In this document: positions 34,401 through 43,966 of the stretch, in pieces
Position numbering within the stretch: the first letter of the stretch is position 1
Layout: each line of letters begins with the position of its first letter
Source: Erwinia piriflorinigrans CFBP 5888
GTDB lineage: Bacteria > Pseudomonadota > Gammaproteobacteria > Enterobacterales > Enterobacteriaceae
NCBI RefSeq assembly: GCF_001050515.1
Contig: NZ_CAHS01000023.1
Coordinates: forward strand, 1-64,000
Length of the DNA stretch: 64,000 nucleotides
Reading direction: 5' to 3'
The notes under the pieces: generated by a model
Databases searched by the model: none
Told to the model about the DNA's origin: nothing
Seen by the model: only the letters and a program-made list of their open reading frames with translations
Program-made: the position numbers and the translations under genes

Positions 34401-35536
34401 TTCGCCGCCGTGCCTTTTTCACCTTCCGCCTGCGCCAGCGGCGCGCTCAGACTCAGCGCCTGTGCGCTGTCGCCGGATTTCAACGCCTGTTGCGCGTTAG
34501 CTAACTGAGCGTAGAAACGTGCATCGTCTGCCTGCTGCTGATGCTGCTGGCTGTCGTTACCACCGAGTTTCGCCGCACGCTCCAGGTAATCCGCCGCCTG
34601 GGAATAGTGACCGCTGCGCTGCGCTGCATAGCCAAGCCCCGCCAGCGCATCCGCATCCTGCGGGTTAGTTTGCAATACCTCGCTGAAGGCGCTCTGCGCA
34701 CCCGGGATATCGCCACTGTTCAGCGCGCTAAAGCCCTGGCTTTTCTCAGCTGCACCGACATTTTTCCGATAGTAGTCGATCACCTCTTCGTCGCGCGGAT
34801 GACGCTGCTGGAAATTCTGGTACAACGGCGCGTCAGCGGGCTGGGGGCCAAGCCAAAGCAGCGCCTGACGCAGAGAACGATCGGCATCGGTATTGCCCTC
34901 TGCCAACGCTTCCAGCACCTGTAAACCTTCACGCCGGGTGGACTCCTGGTAAGTTAGCGCTTTGCCAAGAGCCAGTTTCGCACCGATATCCTGCGGATGA
35001 CGGGCAGAGAACTGCCGCAGGTTATCCACCGCCTGCGGCAGCAGGCTGCGGTCACCGGCCATCGTCAGGTAATACTCGGCCGCTACGCTGGCCGGAGGTT
35101 CGTTACTGCTGAAAATATTACGCCAGGTTTGCAGCGCCGCAGCGGTGTTGCCGCTGCGTGCCTGTTGACGAGCCAGCGCCAGCTGTGCCGCCGGAAGGGT
35201 TCGCAGATGAAGGGCATTATCCAAATCGGCCAGACGTGCTTCCTGCGCCGGAAGCTGACCCAGTCGGGCGCGCCATTTGGCCGCTTCACTGGCATCCCCT
35301 TTCTGCTGTGACCAAAGAGCCATCAAATACAGCGCCTGCGCGTTGTTTTCGTCGACCAGCAGGACTTTTTGCAGCACCTCATGCGCTAAATCATCATGGG
35401 CTTTCTGATGCCAATAGTTGGCCTGATCGAACAGCGCGCGGAGTGCCGGATTGTCATACGCCGCCCATACCGGTAACGCCACCATCGATAACACCAGGCC
35501 GCTGCCAATCGCGTGAAGAGAGTTGTTTTTCATCAT
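31499..35536 (-). CDS. bcsC: Cellulose synthase outer-membrane export protein BcsC
   Basis: This 1345-residue protein has a signal peptide (first 25 residues) and a long TPR solenoid to about residue 800 (repeats such as DALAGLGYAAQRSGHYSQAADYLERA). A linker with low-complexity parts follows. The C-terminal BCSC_C beta-barrel ends QLGYDTFGDYNESTAQLYLRY. The periplasmic TPR part guides the glucan, and the barrel lets it through the outer membrane. It overlaps bcsB by 4 bp. The length is somewhat above the E. coli protein (about 1157). Confidence 0.95.
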   Translation of the reverse strand: MMKNNSLHAIGSGLVLSMVALPVWAAYDNPALRALFDQANYWHQKAHDDLAHEVLQKVLLVDENNAQALYLMALWSQQKGDASEAAKWRARLGQLPAQEARLADLDNALHLRTLPAAQLALARQQARSGNTAAALQTWRNIFSSNEPPASVAAEYYLTMAGDRSLLPQAVDNLRQFSARHPQDIGAKLALGKALTYQESTRREGLQVLEALAEGNTDADRSLRQALLWLGPQPADAPLYQNFQQRHPRDEEVIDYYRKNVGAAEKSQGFSALNSGDIPGAQSAFSEVLQTNPQDADALAGLGYAAQRSGHYSQAADYLERAAKLGGNDSQQHQQQADDARFYAQLANAQQALKSGDSAQALSLSAPLAQAEGEKGTAAKLFRADVLRLNHQPDQAESIYRSVLASDAANRQAREGLFYVLRQQNRSAEANTLLASLPASVRQAVTPRPVETSDPLRREAQRQLAAGDAQRAMGILQQGLQRFPGDGWVRLDLARIYQQQGNMAAAADVMQPAFRPGASSNEIYAAALLASENDAWPQAQSLLSRIPPRNQSTGMRDLAQRANVNQQMVVARRYLAQGATAAAANTLRALAVNPPHNPIDAGHLATDLAQAGDLSTAVSVVRSNMQRGVQGNAGDYAAQLAVLDRAGLGAEAQSFINDPELQTRSTSAQLAGLRNGALINQVDALRERKQYAAAYDKLIGALQHDPQNGDLMFAMARLYQAGKMNKEAAVVYNYLMTRDMPGQEAREGAINTALALNDVAKARELAAGLRGEPSAPRLLLLARVSEAGGDRNQALGYLRSAKAKMLGLEGSHLGGSVDIGGLALADNPFINRTRLSASSSPSIYGNALPWQRAADARDYRNIDGVSGGGTQVASTENQTLRQIDTMMDSLQAESGTWAQAGVQIRGRDGEDGLSKLNEAKAPLTWSSSPLGDARVDFTVTPMTLSAGSASGDAYRRLGTGAAGVAVANQIQNIKNEQDYLKALRATDSANGNTSGVDAFNAANPDVASALDSLNGIGTADYSPFTNSGLSNINAINNNTALKNYLAASSRKVNLDSASSNTSDSQTASGVELNLALSGESYRIDLGSTPLGQDLSTLVGGIKWSPKLTDYLTLILTGERRAVTDSLLSYVGVKDRYSGKSWGQVTKNGANALLSYDDGDSGFYVGGGGYSYKGENVASNHALMANTGVYVRPFHFSDRELKTGINISWMNFSKNLSNFSFGQGGYFSPQDYINVSLPVDFSQTYDDLRVKLGGSVGYQSYTQNSSAYFPNNGDYQSLLEEMVTAGYAKEAHFSGSSKSGIGYNIHAGADYKINKDVTIGGQLGYDTFGDYNESTAQLYLRYMLGGK

Positions 35537-37914
35537 TCTTTTTTCTCACCAGAGGCACTCTGTTGATCCCCTGGATGCAGACGACGCCACGCATGGCGCT
35601 CCAGCAGAACCCAGGCACTCAAGCCGACAATGGCTGAACAGAACAGCGCCAGCAGTGACAGCAGCACCGCATGCTGGTTGGCATACCACACCACCCTCAT
35701 GTACCACGGCATTTCCCCACTCGGAAACTGTGCGCTCACGCGGAAGCTGCGAATACCGTTTTCATCGGTGATGATCGCCGTGTCACCCCGGATACCGGCG
35801 TTGATCCTCCTCGAGGTCATATCGTTATGCAGACGCGACAGCTGATTGTCATCGGTCGCCACGGTCATCACCACCAGACGGCCGGGATTCCACGGTGAGC
35901 GGTAGCTGATAAAACCACGCCACTCCTCGTTAGAAGAGAGATAACGGTCTGCGTCCAGCGTCTGACGATCCCAGTCACCGTTCAGCCAGCCGCGCAGCTT
36001 ATTCAGCATATCGGGGGCTTTGACGCCAAGCGTATGGTTATTGAGATCATAGGGCGAGTCGGCCAACATCTGCTGGTTAAAAACGCTCTGCCCCAGCGTG
36101 GAGACGGCCAAAATATCGCTGTTCTCCAGACGTTCACGCCGTGGGCCGCCGGGCGGGATACCAAACATCACGCTGTTGTGGGACAGCGCCACGCCGGTGG
36201 CATTACCGGAACGACCTGCCATATCCAGCAAGGTGCTGATTTCGCCATTAGACGGCTTTTCAGGCAGCATCAGCACGGTTTGCGAATAGTCGGCAAGGCG
36301 AGAAAATGGGAAAGATGCGCCGACGAAATAGGCGAGGTTCGGCAGTAGCGTAAAATGACGCGTATGGCTGAGATCGATATAGGAGTCGCCCTCAATGCGG
36401 CTCTTGATATTGTTGTTAGCCAGTACGCTACAGGGGGCGTTATCCTTTGGCTTAATATCGAAATAGAGCTGCATCTGGTTGTCACCGTAGATCAGATACG
36501 GGTCCAGCCGCAGCGTATAGTGTTCCTGCCGTGCATCGCCACCGAGACGGTGCCAGAGACTCTCCAACAGGCCGACTTTGTTCACCGTCAGGTTGCGCAG
36601 GAAGGTGCCGTTCAGCGTGACATTCAGCAGCGAGTTTTCTTCATCAATCCAGCTTTCTGACGGGAAGCGATAGTTGAGATGCACGGGAACGCTGTCACCA
36701 TCCCACAGGAACAAATCTGGCGCGGCACGGAAATTGACGCGCAGCGCATCATGCCAGATACCGGTGTTCGTCAGGCTCTGATCTTGACGCAGCAGCTCGC
36801 TAAGGCGTACCGGGCGATCGGTGTCGATCCAACGCGGCGCATCATACGGCTTGCGCAGCGGTATATTCTGCTGTGCGACCGCCAGTTGGGGCGCGTCCAG
36901 TTCCAGTGGTTGCAGCAGACGCCAGGTCGCCTGACGCAGCCCGTCATCATCCTTACCCATCACCAGTAACAGCTTATACGCCGGGTTGTTCGGGTTATCG
37001 ATAAGTTGCAATGACGGGCCTTCACCGTTGGGCAACGTCAGACTGCCAATTCTTTCGCCGGGATGACCAAAAACTACCCCATCTTGCTCCGGCAGATCTC
37101 CACGTATCACCGGGAAGCTGACACCCCGATAATCGGCCTGAATCCCCATCCAGGAGGCAAGTATCGCCGCCGCGCTCACCGTTCCCGGGGTGACATGCTG
37201 ACCAAAGGTCATCACCACGCTGGCCGGACTCATGCGCAACGAATCGATAAACGGACGCGGGAAATGGCGCAAACTGTTGCCGGTGTTCAACAGTAGCCCT
37301 TCCAGCGACAGCCTGGATTGCGGCAGGATCGTCACCTTATTGAGCCGTGCGCTGTCGCGCTCACACATCAGCCTGTCGGCAACATTGATTTTAAAGCTCA
37401 GATTGTTGCGGGAAACTACCATCGCCGCCGGGATTTCCAGCTCGTACTCTTCGCTGGCGTTGTCCGTCGCGCTCAGCGGCAGCGTACCCAGCGGCTGACC
37501 ATTCAGCATCAGTTGCAGCGACACATTGCGCGCCCCCAGCGCCGGCGAGACTTTTAGCAGCAGGTTAAACCGTGCATGAGTGACCACCCGATCGTTCGGA
37601 ATGGTAAAGATAATACCTGCCTGTAGCTGCCCCCCATTCAGAGTCACCCCTGAAGTTTGCCCCATATCCGCCACGCTAATGGTGCTGGAGATCGGCTGAA
37701 CTTGCGCGGTCGTCGGCGCAACAGGCGCATCATCGATCATGGCAGGCAGCGGGGGTAGCCCATCTGGCGCGGGTGCAGCGGAACCGACATCCGCCGGAGG
37801 AGGAATATCCGCCAACGCGCCGCTGTTCTGGGTCACGCTGGCAGGTTCTGCCTGAGCGCCGCAAAAGGTGAGCGCCGCGCACAGCCACAGTGTGCGCACG
37901 ATACGTTGCTTCAT
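35533..37914 (-). CDS. bcsB: Cellulose synthase regulatory subunit BcsB
   Basis: This 793-residue periplasmic protein has a signal peptide and is anchored by one C-terminal helix (HAVLLSLLALFCSAIVGLSAWVLL). It carries alternating carbohydrate-binding-like and flavodoxin-like domains (for example LKVSPALGARNVSLQLMLNG and RFPSESWIDEENSLLNVTLN). It forms the catalytic core with BcsA and leads the glucan through the periplasm. The start chosen is ATG 37914 (MKQRIVRTLWLC), overlapping the bcsA stop by 4 bp. The frame can extend 23 codons further into bcsA, but that part is not signal-like. Confidence 0.95.
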   Translation of the reverse strand: MKQRIVRTLWLCAALTFCGAQAEPASVTQNSGALADIPPPADVGSAAPAPDGLPPLPAMIDDAPVAPTTAQVQPISSTISVADMGQTSGVTLNGGQLQAGIIFTIPNDRVVTHARFNLLLKVSPALGARNVSLQLMLNGQPLGTLPLSATDNASEEYELEIPAAMVVSRNNLSFKINVADRLMCERDSARLNKVTILPQSRLSLEGLLLNTGNSLRHFPRPFIDSLRMSPASVVMTFGQHVTPGTVSAAAILASWMGIQADYRGVSFPVIRGDLPEQDGVVFGHPGERIGSLTLPNGEGPSLQLIDNPNNPAYKLLLVMGKDDDGLRQATWRLLQPLELDAPQLAVAQQNIPLRKPYDAPRWIDTDRPVRLSELLRQDQSLTNTGIWHDALRVNFRAAPDLFLWDGDSVPVHLNYRFPSESWIDEENSLLNVTLNGTFLRNLTVNKVGLLESLWHRLGGDARQEHYTLRLDPYLIYGDNQMQLYFDIKPKDNAPCSVLANNNIKSRIEGDSYIDLSHTRHFTLLPNLAYFVGASFPFSRLADYSQTVLMLPEKPSNGEISTLLDMAGRSGNATGVALSHNSVMFGIPPGGPRRERLENSDILAVSTLGQSVFNQQMLADSPYDLNNHTLGVKAPDMLNKLRGWLNGDWDRQTLDADRYLSSNEEWRGFISYRSPWNPGRLVVMTVATDDNQLSRLHNDMTSRRINAGIRGDTAIITDENGIRSFRVSAQFPSGEMPWYMRVVWYANQHAVLLSLLALFCSAIVGLSAWVLLERHAWRRLHPGDQQSASGEKKE

Positions 37915-40010
37915 GCCACACCCTGCTCTTTTATTTGCGCCTGACGTTTTTTCTTCGCCCGGCGGTCTTTCCATGACAGCCAAAACAGTTCAAATACGGT
38001 ACGAATAATATCCACCAACGAACGCAGCGGATTATCTTTGTATTCCGACGTTTTAAGCCACGCATCCGCACGCGACAGCACCACGCGCACCAGCTCACGC
38101 CGCCGTGCAAGCGGCATTTCCTCAAACCGCAGGCGGATCACACCTTCGTGCGCGTCGACATACTGCACCGGCAGCGAGATGGTGGCGGAATACAGGATCA
38201 CATCTATGGCTTCGATATCATCATTTTCATGACGCCCATCCGGCGCGTGGATCTGTGCACCGCCCATTGAGAGATTGATGGTATGCGTGCGCGAAGAGAT
38301 GCCGCTGGCGTAGTGCACAACGGCCGGCAGATCGGCATCGATGCGGATAGTTTTGCGCACCTGCCGGGTTTCACGCGCGACGGCGATAGCAGCCATCAGG
38401 ATGATCAGGCTGAAGGTCGCCCAGCCCACGTTCAGCGCAATCACATAGCGATCGACGCCAAAGTAACCCTGGGCCGTGCCGCGCACGATGCCGCTGACCA
38501 CGCCAGCAAACAGTAACAGGGCACAAATAACGTGCGGTCGCACAATATTGAAGTCAAAGAAACCAACGTCAAGCAGGCCACCTTTGTCCGTCACGTTAAA
38601 CTTGCCATGTTTAGGTGAAATCATCGTCAGCAGCGTAGGGATAACCAGATGGAACGCCATCACCGTTTCGTATATCTCACCCCAGAAGCTGGCGCGGAAA
38701 CGGCCATTCATACGGGCATTGACGTACAGTGACATCACCAGATGCGGCAGCACGTAAGCAAAGATCAGGCTGGCCGATGAGTGAATGATATTGAGATTAA
38801 ACAGCAGATAAGCCAGCGGCGCGGTGAGGAACACCACACGCGGCAGGCCGAACTGGAAATGCAGCATGGCGTTGAGATAGCACAGCCGCTGCTGCCATTT
38901 CAGGCCCCGGCCGAGCAGCGGGTTATCGACGCGAAATATCTGCGTCATGCCACGCGCCCAGCGGGTTCGCTGGATAATATGCAGCCCAAGCCGTTCAGTC
39001 GCCAGCCCGGCCGCCAGCGGGATGGCCAGAAAGGCGGTTCCCCAACCCCGGCGCTGCATTTTCAGTGCGGTATGCGCATCCTCGGTCACCGTTTCCACGG
39101 CAAAACCGCCGATCTCTTCCAACGCACTGCGGCGAATAACCGCACAGGAACCGCAGAAGAAAGTGGCATTCCAGTTATCGTTACCCTGCTGTACAGGGCC
39201 ATAGAACAGCGCACCTTCATTTGGGATCTCACGCGCGGCTTTCAGGTTGCGTTCAAAGGGGTCCGGCGAATAAAAGTAGTGTGGCGTCTGTAACAGCGCC
39301 AGCTTCGCGTCTTTCAGGAAGGCCCCCACCGTTGCCTGTAAAAAGGTGCGGGTCGCCACATGGTCACAGTCAAATACGCATATCAGCTCACCTTGTGTGA
39401 TTTGCAATGCGTGGTTCAGGTTACCGGCTTTCGCGTGCCGGTTGTCAGGACGGGTGATGTAGCCAACGCCAGCATCGGCGGCAAAACGCGCAAATTCACT
39501 GCGTTTACCGTCATCCAGCAGGTAAATTTTTATCTTATCCTGCGGATAGTCGATGCACTGGGCCGCCAGGACGGTATCACGCACCACGTCGAGACTTTCG
39601 TTGTAGCTGGGGACATAGACATCGACCGTTGGCCATAAGCTGACATCATCCGGTAGCGGTTCGATAGTGCGTTTAAGCGGCCAGGAAGTTTGCAAATAAC
39701 CGAGGATGAGAATAAGCCAGACATACAGCTCGGCAAGAAAGAGTCCGATACCCAGAATCGCTTCTATTTCAGAATTGAAGTGCAGTGTTTCTGTCGCACG
39801 CCAGTAAATATAACGGGTCGACATCAGTGTCGACAGCACAGCCATAATCAAAGAGATTTTTTTGCTTTTACTAAAGCCTAATAAAAACAGCAGTGCAATC
39901 GAAACCAGCCCAAAAATATATTGTTTTTGGCTACCCATAGGAGCCACGACGATAACAGCAGCCAGCGGGAATAATATCAGCAACAGCAGACAAAACAGGA
40001 CCTTATTCAT
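37911..40010 (-). CDS. bcsA: Cellulose synthase catalytic subunit BcsA
   Basis: This 699-residue inner-membrane glycosyltransferase (GT2) polymerises UDP-glucose into beta-1,4-glucan. Catalytic motifs are DDG (166–168), DCD (214–216), TED (309–311) and QRTRW (347–351). A C-terminal PilZ domain carries the c-di-GMP motif RQVRKTIR (549–556) and NLSMGG (579–584). It should therefore be activated by c-di-GMP. The ATG at 40010 has an AGGAAG site. It lacks the long N-terminal extension of E. coli BcsA (872 residues). Confidence 0.96.
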   Translation of the reverse strand: MNKVLFCLLLLILFPLAAVIVVAPMGSQKQYIFGLVSIALLFLLGFSKSKKISLIMAVLSTLMSTRYIYWRATETLHFNSEIEAILGIGLFLAELYVWLILILGYLQTSWPLKRTIEPLPDDVSLWPTVDVYVPSYNESLDVVRDTVLAAQCIDYPQDKIKIYLLDDGKRSEFARFAADAGVGYITRPDNRHAKAGNLNHALQITQGELICVFDCDHVATRTFLQATVGAFLKDAKLALLQTPHYFYSPDPFERNLKAAREIPNEGALFYGPVQQGNDNWNATFFCGSCAVIRRSALEEIGGFAVETVTEDAHTALKMQRRGWGTAFLAIPLAAGLATERLGLHIIQRTRWARGMTQIFRVDNPLLGRGLKWQQRLCYLNAMLHFQFGLPRVVFLTAPLAYLLFNLNIIHSSASLIFAYVLPHLVMSLYVNARMNGRFRASFWGEIYETVMAFHLVIPTLLTMISPKHGKFNVTDKGGLLDVGFFDFNIVRPHVICALLLFAGVVSGIVRGTAQGYFGVDRYVIALNVGWATFSLIILMAAIAVARETRQVRKTIRIDADLPAVVHYASGISSRTHTINLSMGGAQIHAPDGRHENDDIEAIDVILYSATISLPVQYVDAHEGVIRLRFEEMPLARRRELVRVVLSRADAWLKTSEYKDNPLRSLVDIIRTVFELFWLSWKDRRAKKKRQAQIKEQGVA

Positions 40011-40093
40011 AGGTCTTCCTGAATATATGGTTATACCAGGTGGCAAACCTGCCACACGAATTCAAACACCCCGCTCTGGCGATAATCCGAAAA

Positions 40094-40891
40094 TTAACGA
40101 GAAATGAGCGGTGCGTGCATTTCCCCATTACCGACGTTGATATTCAGCAACGCCCCCAGGCGTTTGCCGATCAGCTCAATATCAAAAGCGGCGGCAGAGA
40201 CGGGATTAAATTCAAAAATAGACTGTTGTAATGCATTGGCCTCCGGCACGCTTTCATCGCGGTTCACGACGCCGGTCAACCTGTCGCCGAGGCGCTGCTG
40301 CATAAAGGCGGTGACATCGCGGCTGATTTGACGGCGATTATCGATCTGATTAAGCACGAAGTAGTGACCCGCCCGTTGATTCAGCACGCCACCGATCATT
40401 TTTTCATTTTCAATCTGCGGCAACAGGGCGAGAGAAGCGGTATCTGCCAGCATCAACACTAAATGCACATCGGCAAGCGCCGCCATCGCTTTCATGGCCG
40501 GGCCAGGTCCTGGCGGAAAATCGGCAATAATAACCAGACCGGGATAGTTGAGAACCGCGTGCAAACCCCGGGTAATAAAGTTAGCGTCTTCCGATAAATT
40601 TTTTTCAAAATCAAGGCGCTGATCCTCTGTCACCTCACCGTATGGCATGACAAAAATATTGCCATCGGTGGTGAGAATGGACTGGCTCCAGTCAGAGGAT
40701 TGCGCAGATGTCGCCACAAAACCACGGCCGTCTGACAGCGGCACGCCAAAGTGCAGGCGCAAAGCATTCTGCACATCAAAATCAATAGCCAGCACTTTGC
40801 TGCCGTCACGAGCGAGCGCATAGGCCAGGTTGGCCACCAGCGTGGTTTTACCCACCCCGCCTTTAGGAGAGCAGACACAAACTAACGACAT
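40094..40891 (-). CDS. bcsQ: ParA/MinD-like ATPase BcsQ
   Basis: This 265-residue P-loop ATPase has the deviant Walker A motif SPKGGVGKTT (8–17) followed by LAIDFDVQNALRLHFG. In E. coli, BcsQ localises cellulose synthesis to a cell pole and is needed for assembly of the synthase. It overlaps bcsO by 10 bp and is followed by bcsA after 83 bp. Confidence 0.93.
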   Translation of the reverse strand: MSLVCVCSPKGGVGKTTLVANLAYALARDGSKVLAIDFDVQNALRLHFGVPLSDGRGFVATSAQSSDWSQSILTTDGNIFVMPYGEVTEDQRLDFEKNLSEDANFITRGLHAVLNYPGLVIIADFPPGPGPAMKAMAALADVHLVLMLADTASLALLPQIENEKMIGGVLNQRAGHYFVLNQIDNRRQISRDVTAFMQQRLGDRLTGVVNRDESVPEANALQQSIFEFNPVSAAAFDIELIGKRLGALLNINVGNGEMHAPLISR

Positions 40892-41478
40892 AGGGCAATT
40901 TTCTCCAGCAGGGGTTTTAACAACGTCTCTTTCGCCATAGCATCCGATGCCGACGCGGCCGGTGAACGGAATAACTGTCTGTAGGCAGGTTTTATCTGCG
41001 TGGCAGGCATCTCTGCACCCGTTGCCGCTGCGGGCATCGCAGAGACAGGGTGTGATAGCGGCACCGACTCCAGCTGCTTCAAGAGAGTCAAATTAGATAC
41101 GGTGGCTTTCTGCGCCACGGGCGGTAACGTTTCAGTACGCGCGACCGCAGAAGTGGTTTCAGGCGGTGGCATGGAAACAGCAATACTGTCCAGCAGCGAT
41201 GCCCCGGTGATTTTTGCCGCCGTCGGTGAATTGCTGCCCGCCATCGCGGTTTTCTTATCGCGCTTCGGAGCCATAAAAGCGTCAGGCCCCACCGCCTGCG
41301 GTACGCCAATTCGCTGGCCGATATGCCACTCAGAGTCGGCATTTTCATTCATCAGCTGCTTAATCACCACCCAGCGGGTGTCGTTGGCATGAAACAGTTG
41401 CTCAGACATATCTTTAAAATCAATATTCTTTGCTTTTATTTTTTCTTTAAAACGATGCAGGTCATCATAGCTTTTCAT
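40882..41478 (-). CDS. bcsO: Cellulose biosynthesis accessory protein BcsO
   Basis: This 198-residue protein opens the bcs operon. The N-terminal 60 residues (SYDDLHRFKEKIKAKNIDFK, WVVIKQLMNE) resemble the BcsR/BcsP type of short helical domain. The remainder is a Pro/Ala/Thr-rich, probably disordered stretch with PPPETTSAVARTETLPPVA, and a final helix (KETLLKPLLEKIALCR). Proline-rich BcsO at this place is described for type I bcs operons of Erwinia, Dickeya and Pantoea relatives. Function is not established. Confidence 0.78.
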   Translation of the reverse strand: MKSYDDLHRFKEKIKAKNIDFKDMSEQLFHANDTRWVVIKQLMNENADSEWHIGQRIGVPQAVGPDAFMAPKRDKKTAMAGSNSPTAAKITGASLLDSIAVSMPPPETTSAVARTETLPPVAQKATVSNLTLLKQLESVPLSHPVSAMPAAATGAEMPATQIKPAYRQLFRSPAASASDAMAKETLLKPLLEKIALCR

Positions 41479-41949
41479 TAGTATGATCGCCTAAGTTTTG
41501 AAATTACTCCCCAATGTAACACATTATCGGAATAACCGTAATATAACATGAGATTATTCTTATAAAATGAGTAAAATCTCATACCAATGTTTATTACAAA
41601 TATGTAACTCGCGGTAATTTATTTAACTAAAACAGGTAATTTTAGACAATGCAAGGAAATAAATAAGACGCAACTCTCTATTTATTTATCATGGGCTTAT
41701 TGATGATTCAGCATGTTTTCATTCTGATTTCTTTGCTATTTCACGGACTGAAAACCATCGAATATAATCAGGATCTGCCAGTCTATCTTTAATGCGGGGG
41801 TTACCACAGGGTTAGAATGATGACGGTTTCTTAAAAATTATCGCGGGAGAGATCAAGTAAGCATTAAAAGCGGCGGCAGACGATAATCAAAGCCGCGCTT
41901 TACCCATGAGGTCGAAGATAAGCAACGCAGACTGCCGAAACGTCTGATA
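41479..41949. other. AT-rich promoter region of the bcs operon
   Basis: About 470 bases lie between the dppF terminator and bcsO, with strongly AT-rich DNA at 41500–41720. The bcs promoter must lie here; I could not settle on a single -35/-10 pair. No ORF or RNA is convincing. Confidence 0.5.
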
Positions 41950-41976
41950 AACAGGGGGCAACCCGTGCCCCCTGTT
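41950..41976 (-). terminator. Terminator of the dpp operon
   Basis: AACAGGGGGCA and TGCCCCCTGTT form an exact 11-bp stem with a five-base loop, starting five bases beyond the dppF stop. On the minus strand TTTATC follows the stem. Confidence 0.75.
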
Positions 41977-41980
41977 CTGT

Positions 41981-42982
41981 TCAGGACAGTCGGCCTTCAT
42001 CCTGCTCGACGGCAAAACAGGCAATCTGCTGCCCACTAAAGTTTTGCAGCTTAGGTTGCAGCTGTACGCAGGTACCAAATCGACGGCGGCAGCGTGCGTT
42101 AAACGCGCAGCCCGGCGGTGGATTGAGCGGACTCGGCAGCTCGCCGGTCAGTTTGATGCGCTCGCGGCGTTCATCCGGGTTAAGGCGAGGGGTCGCTGAC
42201 AGCAACGCCTGTGTATAAGGGTGGCGCGGATTGGCAAAAATCGCCTCCTTGCTGCCCTTTTCCACACAGCGACCCAGATACATCACCATCACTTCATCGG
42301 CGATATGCTCCACGACCGACAGATCGTGAGAGATAAAGATGTAGGACAGGCCGAGTTCCTGTTGCAGATCCATCATCAGATTCAGCACCTGCGCACGCAC
42401 CGAAACGTCGAGTGCCGATACCGGCTCATCGGCAATCAGCACGTCCGGGTCGAGCATTAACCCGCGCGCGATGGCAATACGCTGCCGCTGTCCGCCGGAG
42501 AACATATGCGGATAGCGGTCGTAATGCTCGGTTTTCAAACCCACCTTTGCCATCATCTCCAGCGTTTTCTCCCGGCGTTCGGCACGCGTCAGGCTGGTAT
42601 TAATCACCAAAGGCTCTTCCAGGATCTGGCTGACCTTTTTGCGTGGATTCAGCGAACCGTACGGATTTTGGAAGACGATCTGAATTTTCTGACGGCGCAG
42701 TTTCTCGGCCTGCGGATCGGGCTGTAGCAGATCCTGGCCCTGATAAAACAGCTGACCTTCGGTCGGGGTTTCAATCATGGTCAACAGGCGGCCCAGCGTG
42801 GATTTCCCGCAGCCGGACTCCCCCACCACCGCCAGCGTTTTACCCCGTTCCAGGTCGAACGAGATGCCATCGAGCGCTTTGACCAGCTGCTGTTGGCCAA
42901 ACAGCCCTTTTTTCACCGGATAGTGCTTTTTCAGGTCGATGGCCTGCATCAGCAGGGTCGATTTATCATGTTCAGGCTTCAT
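41981..42982 (-). CDS. dppF: Dipeptide ABC transporter ATPase DppF
   Basis: This 333-residue ABC ATPase has Walker A GESGCGKS, signature FSGGQRQR, Walker B VLIADEP and a C-terminal oligopeptide/dipeptide domain with the Cys cluster [14 protein letters not shown] that holds an Fe–S cluster in relatives. It pairs with DppD to power DppBC. The start at ATG 42982 (MKPEHDKST) overlaps dppD by 11 bp and matches the E. coli length (334). The frame is open for 71 more codons inside dppD, which are not DppF-like. Confidence 0.95.
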   Translation of the reverse strand: MKPEHDKSTLLMQAIDLKKHYPVKKGLFGQQQLVKALDGISFDLERGKTLAVVGESGCGKSTLGRLLTMIETPTEGQLFYQGQDLLQPDPQAEKLRRQKIQIVFQNPYGSLNPRKKVSQILEEPLVINTSLTRAERREKTLEMMAKVGLKTEHYDRYPHMFSGGQRQRIAIARGLMLDPDVLIADEPVSALDVSVRAQVLNLMMDLQQELGLSYIFISHDLSVVEHIADEVMVMYLGRCVEKGSKEAIFANPRHPYTQALLSATPRLNPDERRERIKLTGELPSPLNPPPGCAFNARCRRRFGTCVQLQPKLQNFSGQQIACFAVEQDEGRLS

Positions 42983-43958
42983 AACAGGGCCTCCCGGCAT
43001 CGTCCAGAGGGAAATGACATTTGGACTGACGCCCGGCCATATCACGCAGAGGGGGTTCTTCACTACGGCAGCGTGCTTTCGCATACGGGCAGCGAGGATT
43101 GAGCAGGCAGCCGTTCGGACGGTCATACTTGCCGGGCACCACGCCAGGCAATGATGCCAGACGCGCTTTATCAGCAGCGAACTCTGGCAGTGCACGCAGC
43201 AGCGCCTGGGTATACGGGTGGCGCGGGGCCTTGAAAATATCCAGCGCGTTACCGGTTTCCACCACCTGGCCGGCGTACATCACAATAATATGCTGTGCGG
43301 CTTCTGCCACTAGCGCCAGGTCATGGGTGATCAGGATCAGCGCCATATTTTCCTGGCGTTGCAGGTCGAGCAGCAGCTCAATGATCTGCGCCTGGATGGT
43401 CACATCCAGCGCGGTGGTCGGCTCATCGGCAATCAGCAGCTTTGGCCGACAGGCAATGGCCATCGCGATCATCACGCGCTGACTCATCCCGCCAGAAAGC
43501 TGATGTGGGTAGACCTCCAGTCGGGAAGCCGGGTCTGGGATGCCCACCTGCTCAAGCAGATCGATAGCGCGCTGGCGACGGGTGCGACGATTGCCACCCT
43601 GATGCACCTTTATGGCTTCCATAATCTGGTAACCCACGGTGTAACAGGGGTTGAGGCTGGTCATCGGGTCCTGGAAAATCATCGCCACTTCCGAACCCAC
43701 CAGCTGGCGACGCTCTTTTTCGGAAACGCGTTGCAGGTCACGCTGATCAAATACCAGCTGTTCCGCCATCACCTTACCGGGATAGTCAATCAGCCCCATG
43801 ATCGCCAGTGAGCTCACGGACTTACCGGAGCCAGACTCTCCAACAATACCCACCACCTGGCCCTGTTCGACCCGGTAGCTGATACGGTCCACGGCGCGGA
43901 ACGGTGCATTTTCATCACCGAAATGCACCGAAAGCTTATCTACAGTTAATAGTGCCAT
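42972..43958 (-). CDS. dppD: Dipeptide ABC transporter ATPase DppD
   Basis: This 328-residue ABC ATPase has Walker A GESGSGKS, signature LSGGMSQR and Walker B LLIADEP. The C-terminal cysteine cluster ([14 protein letters not shown]) is typical of the oligopeptide family. It is the partner of DppF, in the fourth position of the leftward dppABCDF operon and 8 bp behind dppC. Confidence 0.95.
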   Translation of the reverse strand: MALLTVDKLSVHFGDENAPFRAVDRISYRVEQGQVVGIVGESGSGKSVSSLAIMGLIDYPGKVMAEQLVFDQRDLQRVSEKERRQLVGSEVAMIFQDPMTSLNPCYTVGYQIMEAIKVHQGGNRRTRRQRAIDLLEQVGIPDPASRLEVYPHQLSGGMSQRVMIAMAIACRPKLLIADEPTTALDVTIQAQIIELLLDLQRQENMALILITHDLALVAEAAQHIIVMYAGQVVETGNALDIFKAPRHPYTQALLRALPEFAADKARLASLPGVVPGKYDRPNGCLLNPRCPYAKARCRSEEPPLRDMAGRQSKCHFPLDDAGRPCYEA

Positions 43959-43966
43959 CTCGCTGC

